Assembly: GCA_025149285.1 (NCBI GenBank)
Contig: CP102274.1
Coordinates: 1,193,501-1,257,500, forward strand
Reading direction: 5' to 3'
DNA: 64,000 bases
Origin: Hungatella hathewayi
GTDB taxonomy: Bacteria > Bacillota > Clostridia > Lachnospirales > Lachnospiraceae
The notes under the pieces are model-generated. The model was not told where the DNA came from and did not search any database. It saw only the letters and a program-made list of their open reading frames with translations. Of the stretch, positions 6,934-15,236 are shown piece by piece. The position numbers were made by a program, and so were the translations under genes. How positions within the stretch are numbered: the stretch's first letter is position 1; each line of letters starts with the position of its first letter.

Positions 6934-7236
6934 ATGGTACAAGCAAAAGAATTACCAAATGAAGTAATGGATCGCATAGTACTGCGGAATTCAATCCTCG
7001 ACAGTCTTCCAGATCATGCTCTCGAAAAAGCCGATTTTATTCTGGAGCAACTTCAGAATTCTTATACTGGAGTTCTTCCAGATGATGACCAAATGCGAAG
7101 CTGGAGTAATAACCGAGAAGTTATATGTGCATACATCGACATCACCAGAGACTACGTGTGGAGAGTGCAGGAAGAATTGGAGGCAATTCGCGCGGCGCTT
7201 AAAAATGAAAACGAAATAGATCGAGAAAGGGGATAG
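6934..7236 (+). CDS. Hypothetical early phage protein
   Basis: 100 aa, acidic and helical; CAGGAGAAATCAAG precedes the ATG. Three bases separate it from the next gene. No motif recognised. Confidence 0.65.
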   Translation: MVQAKELPNEVMDRIVLRNSILDSLPDHALEKADFILEQLQNSYTGVLPDDDQMRSWSNNREVICAYIDITRDYVWRVQEELEAIRAALKNENEIDRERG

Positions 7237-7239
7237 AAG

Positions 7240-7461
7240 ATGGCAAAAGAACTGAAATGTGAGATCCTGGAGACTCTGATCGAGTTTCCGGGCGAAGGAA
7301 AGTACCACAAGGAGTTGAACCTGGTGAAATGGGGAGACCATGAACCGAAGTACGACCTTCGCGGCTGGAACGCGGATCGGTCTGAGATGACAAAAGGAGT
7401 CACGCTCACAAAGGATGAGCTGATGATATTAAAGAAAGAATTAGGAGGAATCGAATTATGA
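7240..7461 (+). CDS. YdbC/PC4-like single-stranded nucleic acid binding protein
   Basis: 73 aa. The pattern KELNLVKWGDHEPKYDLRGW followed by KGVTLTKDELMILKKEL matches the YdbC/PC4 fold, in which a beta sheet binds single-stranded DNA and a C-terminal helix gives the dimer. AAGGGGATAGAAG lies upstream. It overlaps the next gene by four bases. It leads into the replication block, which suits an ssDNA-binding role. Confidence 0.75.
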   Translation: MAKELKCEILETLIEFPGEGKYHKELNLVKWGDHEPKYDLRGWNADRSEMTKGVTLTKDELMILKKELGGIEL

Positions 7462-7940
7462 TGATTACAGCAACTTTTGAAAGTATCCAGGAAATGCGGG
7501 AGTTTGCAAATGCAGTTTCGACGGTCGAAACTGATGCACTGATGGAATTAGCGAATGGGCCAGATCATTACCGCCAGGCAAATCCGACAATACAGTTTAC
7601 CGGCACGCCTCCGGTACAGCAGGCTGCGTCAGTAACTCCACCAGTACAGCAGGCACCAGTTACCCCTCCACCAGTACAGCAGACGCCGGTAACGCCACCA
7701 GTACAGCAGACTCCACCAGTTACCCCTCCGCCAGTACAGCAAGCACCAGTACAGACGACAGCGCCGTCTTACACGCCTGATGATCTGGCAAGGGCAGCCA
7801 TGACGCTGATGGATTCCGGCAGGCAGGGCGACCTGATTGATCTTCTGGCCCAGTTTGGCGCAGACACCCTTACGCATCTGCAGCCGGAGCAGTACGGAGC
7901 GTTTGCGACTGCTCTTAGAGGATTGGGGGCGCCGATCTAA
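7458..7940 (+). CDS. Phage protein with PVQQ-rich linker, replication block
   Basis: 160 aa in three parts: an N-terminal ~45-residue domain (MMITATFESIQEMREFANAV), a low-complexity linker of repeated TPPVQQ/APV units (~50-100), and a C-terminal helical domain (YTPDDLARAAMTLMDSGRQG onward, ~105-160). The proline repeat is coding. It overlaps both neighbours by 1-4 bases, so it is tightly coupled to the DUF2800 gene. The role is unknown; the domain-linker-domain layout suggests a tether. A 17-nt palindrome shared with two other loci lies inside the gene at 7515-7531. Confidence 0.7.
   Translation: MMITATFESIQEMREFANAVSTVETDALMELANGPDHYRQANPTIQFTGTPPVQQAASVTPPVQQAPVTPPPVQQTPVTPPVQQTPPVTPPPVQQAPVQTTAPSYTPDDLARAAMTLMDSGRQGDLIDLLAQFGADTLTHLQPEQYGAFATALRGLGAPI
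7515..7531. repeat. Palindrome GTTTCGACGGTCGAAAC, copy 1
   Basis: Perfect palindrome with 8-base arms around one G; the symmetry extends to 21 bases (7513-7533). Copies also occur at 17450-17466 (one mismatch) and 45073-45089. Here it codes for VSTVET. Confidence 0.75.
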
Positions 7941-9139
7941 TGGGACATGCTGAGAGAGATCATGCATTATTAAGCGCTTCCGGGGCGCATCGGTGGCTGT
8001 ACTGCACCCCCAGCGCCCGGCTGGAAGAAGGGTTTCCGGATACCACATCGGAAGCAGCCGCAGAAGGCACGCTGGCCCACGAGTTAGCGGAGCTGAAAGT
8101 CAGGAACTATTTCCACGGCGTCGAGTTTGGGAAAAAGAAACTGACGGCGGCTATCAACAAGCTTAAGAAAAAGGAACTGTGGCAGGAAGAGATGATGGGG
8201 TATACAGACGAGTACCTCGATTACATAAAAGGTGTTGCGCTTGCAATGAAGAACCAGCCTTATGTAGCGACCGAAAAGCGGGTTGATTTCTCCGCTTATG
8301 TTCCTGATGGATTCGGGACTGCGGACTGTATCCTGATCTGTGGCAACGTGCTGCACATCATTGACTTTAAATACGGGAAGAACCCTAACGGTCGGGTGGA
8401 GGCGGAAGGGAATCCCCAGCTTGCCCTATATGCTTTGGGGGCCTATGAAATGTACAAGATTCTGTATCCGATCGAGATAATCCGGATGTCAATTGTACAG
8501 CCCCGGCTTTCGGACGGAATCTCTGAGTGGGAGTGCCCGCTGGAAGAACTGCTCTCGTGGGGGCAGTACGTGAAAGGCCGGGCAGAACTTGCGATTAAGG
8601 GCGAGGGTGATTATTTCCCGAGTCCGGAAACATGTAAGTACTGCCGGGCGCGGGGGCAGTGCAGGGCCAGAGCCGATGAGAATGTGAAACTTGCATTTTC
8701 GGAAGATCTCGGGAAACTTCCGCCACTTATCTCTAATGCAGAGGCAGGAGACTACCTGCGGAAGGGTGTCGATGTGGCAAAATGGCTAGAAGCCTTAAAG
8801 GACTATGCCCTTAAGGAGTGTCTGGCAGGAAAAGAAGTTCCTGGCTGGAAGGCCGTGTCAGGCCGTGGTGGCCGTGATTGGACAGATATGGACAAAGCGT
8901 TTGAAACTCTCGTCAAAAGTGGCGTAGCTGAGGAAGCAGTACTGTGGGAAAGAAAGCCGCTGTCACTCGCCCAGGTAGAGACAACGGTAGGGAAGAAGGA
9001 TTTTGCCGACGCTGTAGGCGAGTACGTTGTATGGAAGCCAGGGAAGCCGGCACTGGTAGAAGCATCGGATAAGAGACCGGCAATTACAAATAAATTAACC
9101 GCCGCAGAGGCGTTCAAGGAGGAAAAAGTAAATGAATGA
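7940..9139 (+). CDS. DUF2800 protein, Cas4/RecB-like nuclease fold
   Basis: 399 aa. N-terminal SASGAHRWLYCTPSARLEE; a central nuclease-like part with IIDFKYGKNP (the D and K of a PD-(D/E)XK core, ~residue 137) and GNPQLALYALGAY; then a C-terminal cysteine set CKYCRARGQCRARA (~232-245) typical of the Fe-S nuclease branch. It always travels with DUF2815 and a phage DNA polymerase, as here. Probably a DNA end-processing nuclease in phage replication or recombination. Confidence 0.85.
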   Translation: MGHAERDHALLSASGAHRWLYCTPSARLEEGFPDTTSEAAAEGTLAHELAELKVRNYFHGVEFGKKKLTAAINKLKKKELWQEEMMGYTDEYLDYIKGVALAMKNQPYVATEKRVDFSAYVPDGFGTADCILICGNVLHIIDFKYGKNPNGRVEAEGNPQLALYALGAYEMYKILYPIEIIRMSIVQPRLSDGISEWECPLEELLSWGQYVKGRAELAIKGEGDYFPSPETCKYCRARGQCRARADENVKLAFSEDLGKLPPLISNAEAGDYLRKGVDVAKWLEALKDYALKECLAGKEVPGWKAVSGRGGRDWTDMDKAFETLVKSGVAEEAVLWERKPLSLAQVETTVGKKDFADAVGEYVVWKPGKPALVEASDKRPAITNKLTAAEAFKEEKVNE

Positions 9140-9848
9140 TTTAACCAATGTAACAACCGGAGAAGTGAGATTATCTTATGTACACCTGTTTAAGCCGTAT
9201 GCAGCGATGACAGGACAGGAGGAAAAATACAGTGTAACAGTTCTAGTACCGAAGACGGACGTAGACACCATGGGACGTATTAATGCGGCCCTCGATGCCG
9301 CAAAGCAAAAGGGGATCAGCGAGAAATGGAACGGTCAGTGTCCGCCGATCGTACCCGTGCCCGTCTATGACGGAGACGGGGTTCGTCCTTCTGATGGGAT
9401 GGCCTTCGGCCCAGAGTGTAAGGGCCACTGGGTATTTACAGCCAGTGCCAAGGTGGATTACCGGCCGGAAGTCGTGGACAAGATGGGAAATCCAATCATA
9501 AACCAGTCCGAGGTATACAGCGGTATGTATGGCCGTGTGAATGTATCCTTCTACCCGTATTCTTTCGGCGGAAAGAAGGGAATCGGCTGTGGCCTGGGGC
9601 CGGTTATGAAGACAAGAGACGGAGAATCATTGGGGGGCAGTGCGCCGAGCGCAGCGCAGGCGTTTAATGTCCAGCAAGGACAGGCGACTGCCGGATATGC
9701 AGCGCCTCAGTACGGGGCAGCTATGCCAGCGACTCCGGGTGCTGCTGGTTATGCTCCGCAGACCACAGCACCGTGGAACGGAGCCGGACAGCCAGCAGCA
9801 CAAGCCGCAGCGCCAAGATTACACCCGATTACCGGGCAGCCATATTGA
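9132..9848 (+). CDS. DUF2815, phage single-stranded DNA-binding protein
   Basis: 238 aa. The N-terminal ~170 residues are the DUF2815 domain (TGEVRLSYVHLFKPYAAMTG, ending in GGKKGIGCGLGPVMK). The tail is rich in A, Q, P and G and ends in LHPITGQPY. This tail resembles that of SSB-like proteins, though not acidic. GGAGGAAAAAGTA precedes the ATG, which overlaps the DUF2800 stop. It probably coats ssDNA at the phage replication fork. Confidence 0.85.
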   Translation: MNDLTNVTTGEVRLSYVHLFKPYAAMTGQEEKYSVTVLVPKTDVDTMGRINAALDAAKQKGISEKWNGQCPPIVPVPVYDGDGVRPSDGMAFGPECKGHWVFTASAKVDYRPEVVDKMGNPIINQSEVYSGMYGRVNVSFYPYSFGGKKGIGCGLGPVMKTRDGESLGGSAPSAAQAFNVQQGQATAGYAAPQYGAAMPATPGAAGYAPQTTAPWNGAGQPAAQAAAPRLHPITGQPY

Positions 9849-9895
9849 TATTAGGGGGGCCGGAAGGCCCCTCAATCTGACAGGGAGGGACGTAT

Positions 9896-11866
9896 ATGCA
9901 TCATCTATCAATTGATATCGAGACAAGGAGCAGTATAGACATTGGGAAGGCTGGTGCCTATAAGTACGCACAGTCTCCGGACTTTGAAATCCTCCTGTTT
10001 GCATACCAGTGGAATAACGATCCCGTTAAGGTTATAGATCTCAAAAACGGGGAAGAGCTCCCTTGCTGGTTAATGCAGGCCCTGGCAGATCCCAATGTTA
10101 TCAAGCACGCCTACAACGCCGCTTTTGAGTGGTACTGCCTTAACTGTGCCGGCTACGAGACTCCGATCGAACAGTGGCGCTGCACCATGGCCCACGGCCT
10201 GTACTGCGGCTATACTGCTGGACTGGACGCTACGGGCAAAGCAATCGGCCTCCCGCAGGATAAACAGAAGCTGACTACAGGCAAGGCCCTGATCCGGTAT
10301 TTCTGTGTGCCTTGTAAGCCAACAAAAACCAACGGAAGCCGTACATGGAACCAACCGTGGCACGATACGGATAAGTGGGAGCTGTTTAAGGAGTACTGCC
10401 TACAGGACGTTGTGACAGAGAGGGAAATCTTAAAGCGGCTGGACTTGTTCCCGATGCCGGAAGAGGAAGAGCATCTGTGGCAGATGGACGTCTTGATGAA
10501 TGCTTATGGCGTCCGGGTAGATACGGATCTGATCGAGGGGGCCTTATACATCGACCAGATCAGCACGCAGCGCCTGACTGATGAGGCAATAAGCCTGACT
10601 GGCTTGCAGAATCCAAACAGCGCGGCTCAGCTGCTTCAGTGGCTGCGGGATAACGGTACGGAAGCGGACAACCTGCAGAAGGCTACTGTCGCGGAGCTCC
10701 TGGGCGGAATCAATCCGAACAAGGTGAGGCGCATGTTAGAGATCCGCCAGCAGTTAGGGAAGACGTCTATCAAGAAATATGTGGCAATGGATACGGCCCG
10801 TGGCGAGGGCGACCGGGTGCGGGGACTTACTCAATACTACGGAGCCAACCGGACAGGAAGGTGGGCCGGGCGCCTGGTGCAGATGCAGAACCTGCCGAGG
10901 AATTATCTTAAGACCCTGGACTACGCCCGTAACCTTGTTAAGGCTAAAAACTACGATGGCGTGAGGATTCTTTACGGCAATGTGCCGGATACGCTTTCCC
11001 AGCTGATCCGGACAGCGTTCATCCCATCCGCGGGCCATAAATTCGTTGTGGCTGATTTCTCAGCTATTGAAGCCCGCGTCATCGCCTGGTTAGCTGGAGA
11101 GCAGTGGGTTAATGAAGTATTTGCCACGCACGGAAAGATTTACGAGGCTACAGCCTCTCAAATGTTTGGCGTGCCGGTGGAGCGTATCGCGAAGGGAAAC
11201 CCGGAGTACAGCCTCAGACAGAAGGGGAAGGTCGCCACACTGGCCCTGGGATACCAGGGAGGCACATCGGCGCTGATTGCAATGGGCGCCCTGCAGATGG
11301 GCCTGACAGAAGAGGAATTGCCGGACATCGTACAGAGGTGGCGGCAGGCGAATCCTCGGATTAAGGGCCTGTGGTATGCGATTGAGAATGCAGCCCTTGC
11401 CGTCATGGAGACAGCGCAGCCGCAGGGGATTAACGGACTTATTTTTGCACTGGAAGGAGATATTATCTACGGTCAATCTTTTCTCACCGTCCGGCTGCCG
11501 AGTGGCCGCAAGCTGTTTTATCCAAAGCCGTTTTTGAAAGAAAACCGTTTTGAGAAGATGGCCGTCCATTACTACACGGTAGGCCAGCAGACACGGAAGT
11601 GGGAAGTTACAAGCACTTACGGCGGCAAGATGGTCGAAAACATCGTTCAGGCCATCGCCAGGGACTGTCTGGCGGTAACACTGGAGAGGATCGCATCTAA
11701 GGGTCTGCAGGTGGTGTTCCATGTCCATGACGAGGTTATCATCGACGCCCCCATGGAGACGACGGTGGAAGAGATCTGCGATCTGATGGCGGAGCCGATC
11801 CCATGGGCGCCGGGGCTGGTGCTGAAAGGCGCTGGATTTGAAAGTAGTTATTATATGAAGGACTAG
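9896..11866 (+). CDS. Phage family A DNA polymerase
   Basis: 656 aa. Residues ~1-190 are a 3'-5' exonuclease domain starting HHLSIDIETRSS (exo I). The polymerase domain follows, with motif A VVADFSAIEARVIAWLAGE (~384), the motif B region around RQKGKVATLALGYQGG (~440) and motif C VVFHVHDEVIIDAP (~608). There is no 5' nuclease domain, as usual for phage PolA. CAGGGAGGGACGTAT lies upstream of the ATG. It replicates the phage genome with the DUF2815 SSB and the VapE-type helicase. Confidence 0.94.
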   Translation: MHHLSIDIETRSSIDIGKAGAYKYAQSPDFEILLFAYQWNNDPVKVIDLKNGEELPCWLMQALADPNVIKHAYNAAFEWYCLNCAGYETPIEQWRCTMAHGLYCGYTAGLDATGKAIGLPQDKQKLTTGKALIRYFCVPCKPTKTNGSRTWNQPWHDTDKWELFKEYCLQDVVTEREILKRLDLFPMPEEEEHLWQMDVLMNAYGVRVDTDLIEGALYIDQISTQRLTDEAISLTGLQNPNSAAQLLQWLRDNGTEADNLQKATVAELLGGINPNKVRRMLEIRQQLGKTSIKKYVAMDTARGEGDRVRGLTQYYGANRTGRWAGRLVQMQNLPRNYLKTLDYARNLVKAKNYDGVRILYGNVPDTLSQLIRTAFIPSAGHKFVVADFSAIEARVIAWLAGEQWVNEVFATHGKIYEATASQMFGVPVERIAKGNPEYSLRQKGKVATLALGYQGGTSALIAMGALQMGLTEEELPDIVQRWRQANPRIKGLWYAIENAALAVMETAQPQGINGLIFALEGDIIYGQSFLTVRLPSGRKLFYPKPFLKENRFEKMAVHYYTVGQQTRKWEVTSTYGGKMVENIVQAIARDCLAVTLERIASKGLQVVFHVHDEVIIDAPMETTVEEICDLMAEPIPWAPGLVLKGAGFESSYYMKD

Positions 11867-11877
11867 GAGGGGAGAAC

Positions 11878-14283
11878 TTGCAGAATAACAGGAAGCTGCA
11901 GATCAGCACGGCCGGGAGCCGGAAATCAACACACTGGCCGCGGTGTGAGATCATGTGGTCCGAATTTACCGAAAAATTGAAAACTCCCATCCGGGGGGCG
12001 GAGACCCTGGAACAGTATCTCGCGCTGCCAAAGGCCAGACAGGACGACCTAAAAGACGTGGGCGGCTTTGTGGGCGGAACGTTTACCGGAGACCGTCGGA
12101 AACCGGAATGTGCGGAAGGCCGGGATCTTTTAACGCTGGATCTGGATAATATTCCAGCGGGGCAGGCCGATGACATCCTGCGGCGCGTGAGCGGTCTTGG
12201 GTGTGCGGCGGCTGTCTACAGCACCCGGAAACATGCCGGATACGCTCCCAGGCTCCGTGTGATCGTTCCACTGGACCGGACGGCCACGGCGGACGAATAC
12301 GAGCCCGCAGCGCGGAAACTGGCGTCACTGATTGGGATTGAGTTCTGTGATCCGACAACCTTCGAAGTCAACAGGCTGATGTACTGGCCGTCGTGCTGCA
12401 TTGACAGCCAGTACTTATACGAGGTGTACGACAACCCGTTCTGCAGTGCTGATGGCTTGCTAGGTATGTATGGTGACTGGAGGGATATCAGCCAGTGGCC
12501 GCAGGTTCCCGGGACCGAAGCAATCGAACGCCGGCGGCTGGCGAAGCAGGAGGATCCCACAACAAAACGGGGCGTGATCGGTGCATTCTGCCGGACATAC
12601 AGTATTACTCAGGCGATGGAAATGTTTATCCCCGGCATGTATGAGGAGACGGCCTCTCCTGGCCGGTATACATACACAGGAGGCGAGACAACGGGTGGTG
12701 CCATCATCTACGATGGGGACCTGTTCCTGTACTCCCACCACTCCCATGATCCGTGCTGTAATCAGCTTGTCAATGCCTACGATCTGGTCCGGCTCCATAT
12801 GTACGGAGACCGGGACGTCGAGGCGAAGGAGGGTACACCAGTCAATAAGCTGCCGTCTTTCGTGGCTATGAGCAGGCTTGCTATGGACGATAAGGCCGTA
12901 GCTGACCTGATAGCCAAAGAGAAGCACGAGGCGGCTGTGGCGGCCTTTGCGGAGCCCACAGAGGGCGTCAGGAGTGAGGACTACAGCTGGTTGAGCGGCC
13001 TCGAAGTAGACGGAAACGGGAACTATAAGAAGACAGTCAATAACATGATTATCGTGCTGCAGAACGATCCCCTGTTGAAAGGCAGGATTGTAACGGACGA
13101 GTTTGCTAACCGGGGGCTTGTCCTGGGAGAACTACCGTGGAGCAAGGAAGTTGGAAGGCGCCAGTGGAGTGATCCGGATGATGCGGGATTCTTCTGGTAT
13201 ATGGAAAATTTCTACCACATTGCCCAGCAGGACAAGCTGGATCGGGCCCTTACCATCGTAGGCGAGCAGAATAAGATTAACGAGGTTAGGGATTACCTAA
13301 AGGGCCTCAAATGGGACGGCGTGAAGCGTGTGGATACCCTGCTGTCGGAGTACTTAGGGGCAGAGGATACCCCATATACAAGGGCCGTAATGCGGAAATC
13401 CCTGTGCGCTGCAGTAGCAAGAGCAGTAGAGGGCGGCGTTAAGTATGATTACATGCCAATCTTTACAGGGCCCCAGGGCCTCGGAAAGAGTTCGTTCCTT
13501 AATATATTGGGAAAGTCGTGGTTCTCCGACAGCCTGACATCGTTCGAGGGCAAGGAGGCCGCAGAACTGATACAGGGAACGTGGATCAACGAGGTCGGGG
13601 AACTGACGGCCATGACGAGGCAGGAGACCTCTGCGGTGAAGCAGTTTTTAAGCAAGCGGGAAGATATCTACAGAGCGGCATACGGCCGCAGGACGGAGCG
13701 GTACCCGAGGCGGTGCGTCTTCTTCGGTACTTCCAATGACAGCGAGTTTCTGAAAGACAATACGGGAAACCGCCGGTTCTGGCCTGTTGACGTTGGCGTA
13801 CATCCGGCAAAGCGGTCAGTATGGAATGATTTACCGGCTGAGGTGGACCAGATCTGGGCGGAAGCCTATATGTACTGGGCGCTGGGAGAGCCGTTATATC
13901 TTTCAAAGGAGATTGAAGCCTTAGCAATCGAACAGCAGGAGCGTCACAGGGAAGCGTCTGGAAAAGAAGGAATGATCCTGGATTTTCTGGAGAAGATGAT
14001 CCCTTCTAATTGGGACCAGATGGATCCTTTAAAGAGGAAAATGTACTGGCAGGGAACACTTCAACTGCCGGAGGGAGCGTTACTGGTTCCGAGGGAAAAA
14101 GTTTGTGCAGTGGAGATCTGGGTGGAGTGTTTTAACGGCGATCCCCGATATCTAAAACGAATGGACAGTACAGAAATCAATAACGTGCTACAGAATATCA
14201 GTGGCTGGAAGCGTAATAAAACTACACGGAGATATGGTCCGTACGGGCAGCAAAAAGGTTTTGAACGGGTGACTACTAACTAG
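11878..14283 (+). CDS. VapE-type primase/helicase (virulence-associated E family)
   Basis: 801 aa from TTG 11878 with AGGAGGGGAGAAC upstream. The N-terminal ~300 residues carry a primase-like part (LLTLDLDNIPAGQADDILRR, ATADEYEPAARKLASLIG). The C-terminal half is a P-loop ATPase of the VapE family, Walker A GPQGLGKSSFLNILG (~530), sensor/arginine region FFGTSNDSEFLKDNTGNRRF (~620). Likely the phage replicative helicase and primase. The end of the gene runs into iteron-like repeats, suggesting the origin lies beside its initiator. Confidence 0.9.
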   Translation: MQNNRKLQISTAGSRKSTHWPRCEIMWSEFTEKLKTPIRGAETLEQYLALPKARQDDLKDVGGFVGGTFTGDRRKPECAEGRDLLTLDLDNIPAGQADDILRRVSGLGCAAAVYSTRKHAGYAPRLRVIVPLDRTATADEYEPAARKLASLIGIEFCDPTTFEVNRLMYWPSCCIDSQYLYEVYDNPFCSADGLLGMYGDWRDISQWPQVPGTEAIERRRLAKQEDPTTKRGVIGAFCRTYSITQAMEMFIPGMYEETASPGRYTYTGGETTGGAIIYDGDLFLYSHHSHDPCCNQLVNAYDLVRLHMYGDRDVEAKEGTPVNKLPSFVAMSRLAMDDKAVADLIAKEKHEAAVAAFAEPTEGVRSEDYSWLSGLEVDGNGNYKKTVNNMIIVLQNDPLLKGRIVTDEFANRGLVLGELPWSKEVGRRQWSDPDDAGFFWYMENFYHIAQQDKLDRALTIVGEQNKINEVRDYLKGLKWDGVKRVDTLLSEYLGAEDTPYTRAVMRKSLCAAVARAVEGGVKYDYMPIFTGPQGLGKSSFLNILGKSWFSDSLTSFEGKEAAELIQGTWINEVGELTAMTRQETSAVKQFLSKREDIYRAAYGRRTERYPRRCVFFGTSNDSEFLKDNTGNRRFWPVDVGVHPAKRSVWNDLPAEVDQIWAEAYMYWALGEPLYLSKEIEALAIEQQERHREASGKEGMILDFLEKMIPSNWDQMDPLKRKMYWQGTLQLPEGALLVPREKVCAVEIWVECFNGDPRYLKRMDSTEINNVLQNISGWKRNKTTRRYGPYGQQKGFERVTTN

Positions 14284-14460
14284 GAAAAATAAAGGTAGTC
14301 ACGACAACTTATAAGGTAGTCATACAAAGTAGTCAGTAGTCACTAAAGTTGTCATACAAAGTAGTCGCGAAAATCCGCATAAACACTAGCTATTCTTATT
14401 AATGACAACTATGACTACCAATTATATATAGAGTAGTAAAAATAGATAAATTAGATAGAT
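14270..14460. other. Candidate phage replication origin with GTAGTCA iterons
   Basis: GTAGTCA occurs at 14295, 14316, 14329 and 14336, with variants GTTGTCA at 14348 and GTAGTCG at 14361. Inverted forms occur at 14270 (TGACTAC), 14403 (TGACAAC) and 14412 (TGACTAC). The 16-mer GTCATACAAAGTAGTC is repeated exactly at 14319-14334 and 14351-14366, 32 bases apart. An AT-rich stretch (ATTATATATAGAGTAG and on to ~14460) follows. No gene lies between 14284 and 14522. The layout fits an origin. Confidence 0.6.
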
Positions 14461-14522
14461 ACGTGTACTGCCTGTGGCGCCTATATCAGGTATCACATAC
14501 ACGCGTGAGGAGGAAGGTTGCG

Positions 14523-14858
14523 ATGCTGGAAAAAGACATTGAGAAGATATTAGTGAATGAAGTTAAGAAGCTGGGAGGCCGCGCCTATAAGTGGGTAAGC
14601 CCAGGTAATGATGGAGTGCCCGACCGGATCGTAATTCTGCCAGGGCTGCGGCCGGTGTTCGTGGAATTGAAAACGGAGAAAGGCCGGCTTTCGGCGATTC
14701 AGAGAGTCCAGATTGAGCGGCTAAAGAAAATGAAACAAGACGTAAGTGTGTTGTATGGGGAGCCGCAGGTCAGAGATTTCCTGGAGGAGTGTAAGCACCG
14801 GTTAGGTTTACTGGCATACTTGGAAGATTGTCATTTTTACGATGACGAGGAGGAGTGA
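14523..14858 (+). CDS. VRR-NUC domain nuclease
   Basis: 111 aa: a stand-alone VRR-NUC (PD-(D/E)XK) domain. Visible catalytic residues are the D of GVPDRIVILPG (~38), E and K of VFVELKTEKG (~50-52), and Q of SAIQRVQ. The ATG at 14523 has GAGGAGGAAGGTTGCG upstream; an in-frame start at 14463 lacks one. Such small phage nucleases act on branched DNA or in recombination. A degenerate copy follows immediately. Confidence 0.87.
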   Translation: MLEKDIEKILVNEVKKLGGRAYKWVSPGNDGVPDRIVILPGLRPVFVELKTEKGRLSAIQRVQIERLKKMKQDVSVLYGEPQVRDFLEECKHRLGLLAYLEDCHFYDDEEE

Positions 14859-14864
14859 TAGCAG

Positions 14865-15236
14865 ATGACGAAGATAGATCTCGAACAGAAAATAAAAGAC
14901 GCCGTTGACGCTAGAGGTGGCAGGATGCATGAGATCAGCGTGGGAAATACACCTGGTTTTCCGGGATACATGGTAATTCTTCCAGGTGGACACGTTGGAT
15001 TCGTGGAAATTGGGAAACCAAACAGGAACCAACTTATCGCTTTGAGAAACCAAATTTCAGAGTTGCGGACGTTAGGCTGTGCTGCCATGGCGATAGACAA
15101 CGAAAGCCAGATTAACAGTATGATGATGTATATCCTGTCAGATGCCGGAAAAGATCCATCGTGGAATGCTTACCAGGATTACAAAGCCGGTATGACCGGA
15201 TATGGAATTGAGCATAAAGGAGATGATGCTCTATGA
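14865..15236 (+). CDS. VRR-NUC-like paralog lacking catalytic residues
   Basis: 123 aa that align along their length with the preceding nuclease (GGR...SxGNxxGxPxxxVILPG...FVE...Q...LRxLG). The key residues have changed: PD became PG in GFPGYMVILPG, ELK became EIGK so the lysine is displaced, and the Q position differs. It therefore looks like a duplicated copy that has lost nuclease activity but kept the fold, with a C-terminal extension of ~30 residues. It overlaps the helicase gene by four bases. Possibly a regulatory or DNA-binding partner. Confidence 0.65.
   Translation: MTKIDLEQKIKDAVDARGGRMHEISVGNTPGFPGYMVILPGGHVGFVEIGKPNRNQLIALRNQISELRTLGCAAMAIDNESQINSMMMYILSDAGKDPSWNAYQDYKAGMTGYGIEHKGDDAL

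Noticed and set aside
7600..7750. Short regular repeats that might be CRISPR-like
   Set aside because: They encode a proline-glutamine linker in frame; no spacers of constant length and no cas genes.
11090..11728. 212-codon minus-strand frame opposite the DNA polymerase
   Set aside because: Lies within conserved polymerase motifs on the plus strand; no start signal and no recognisable protein.
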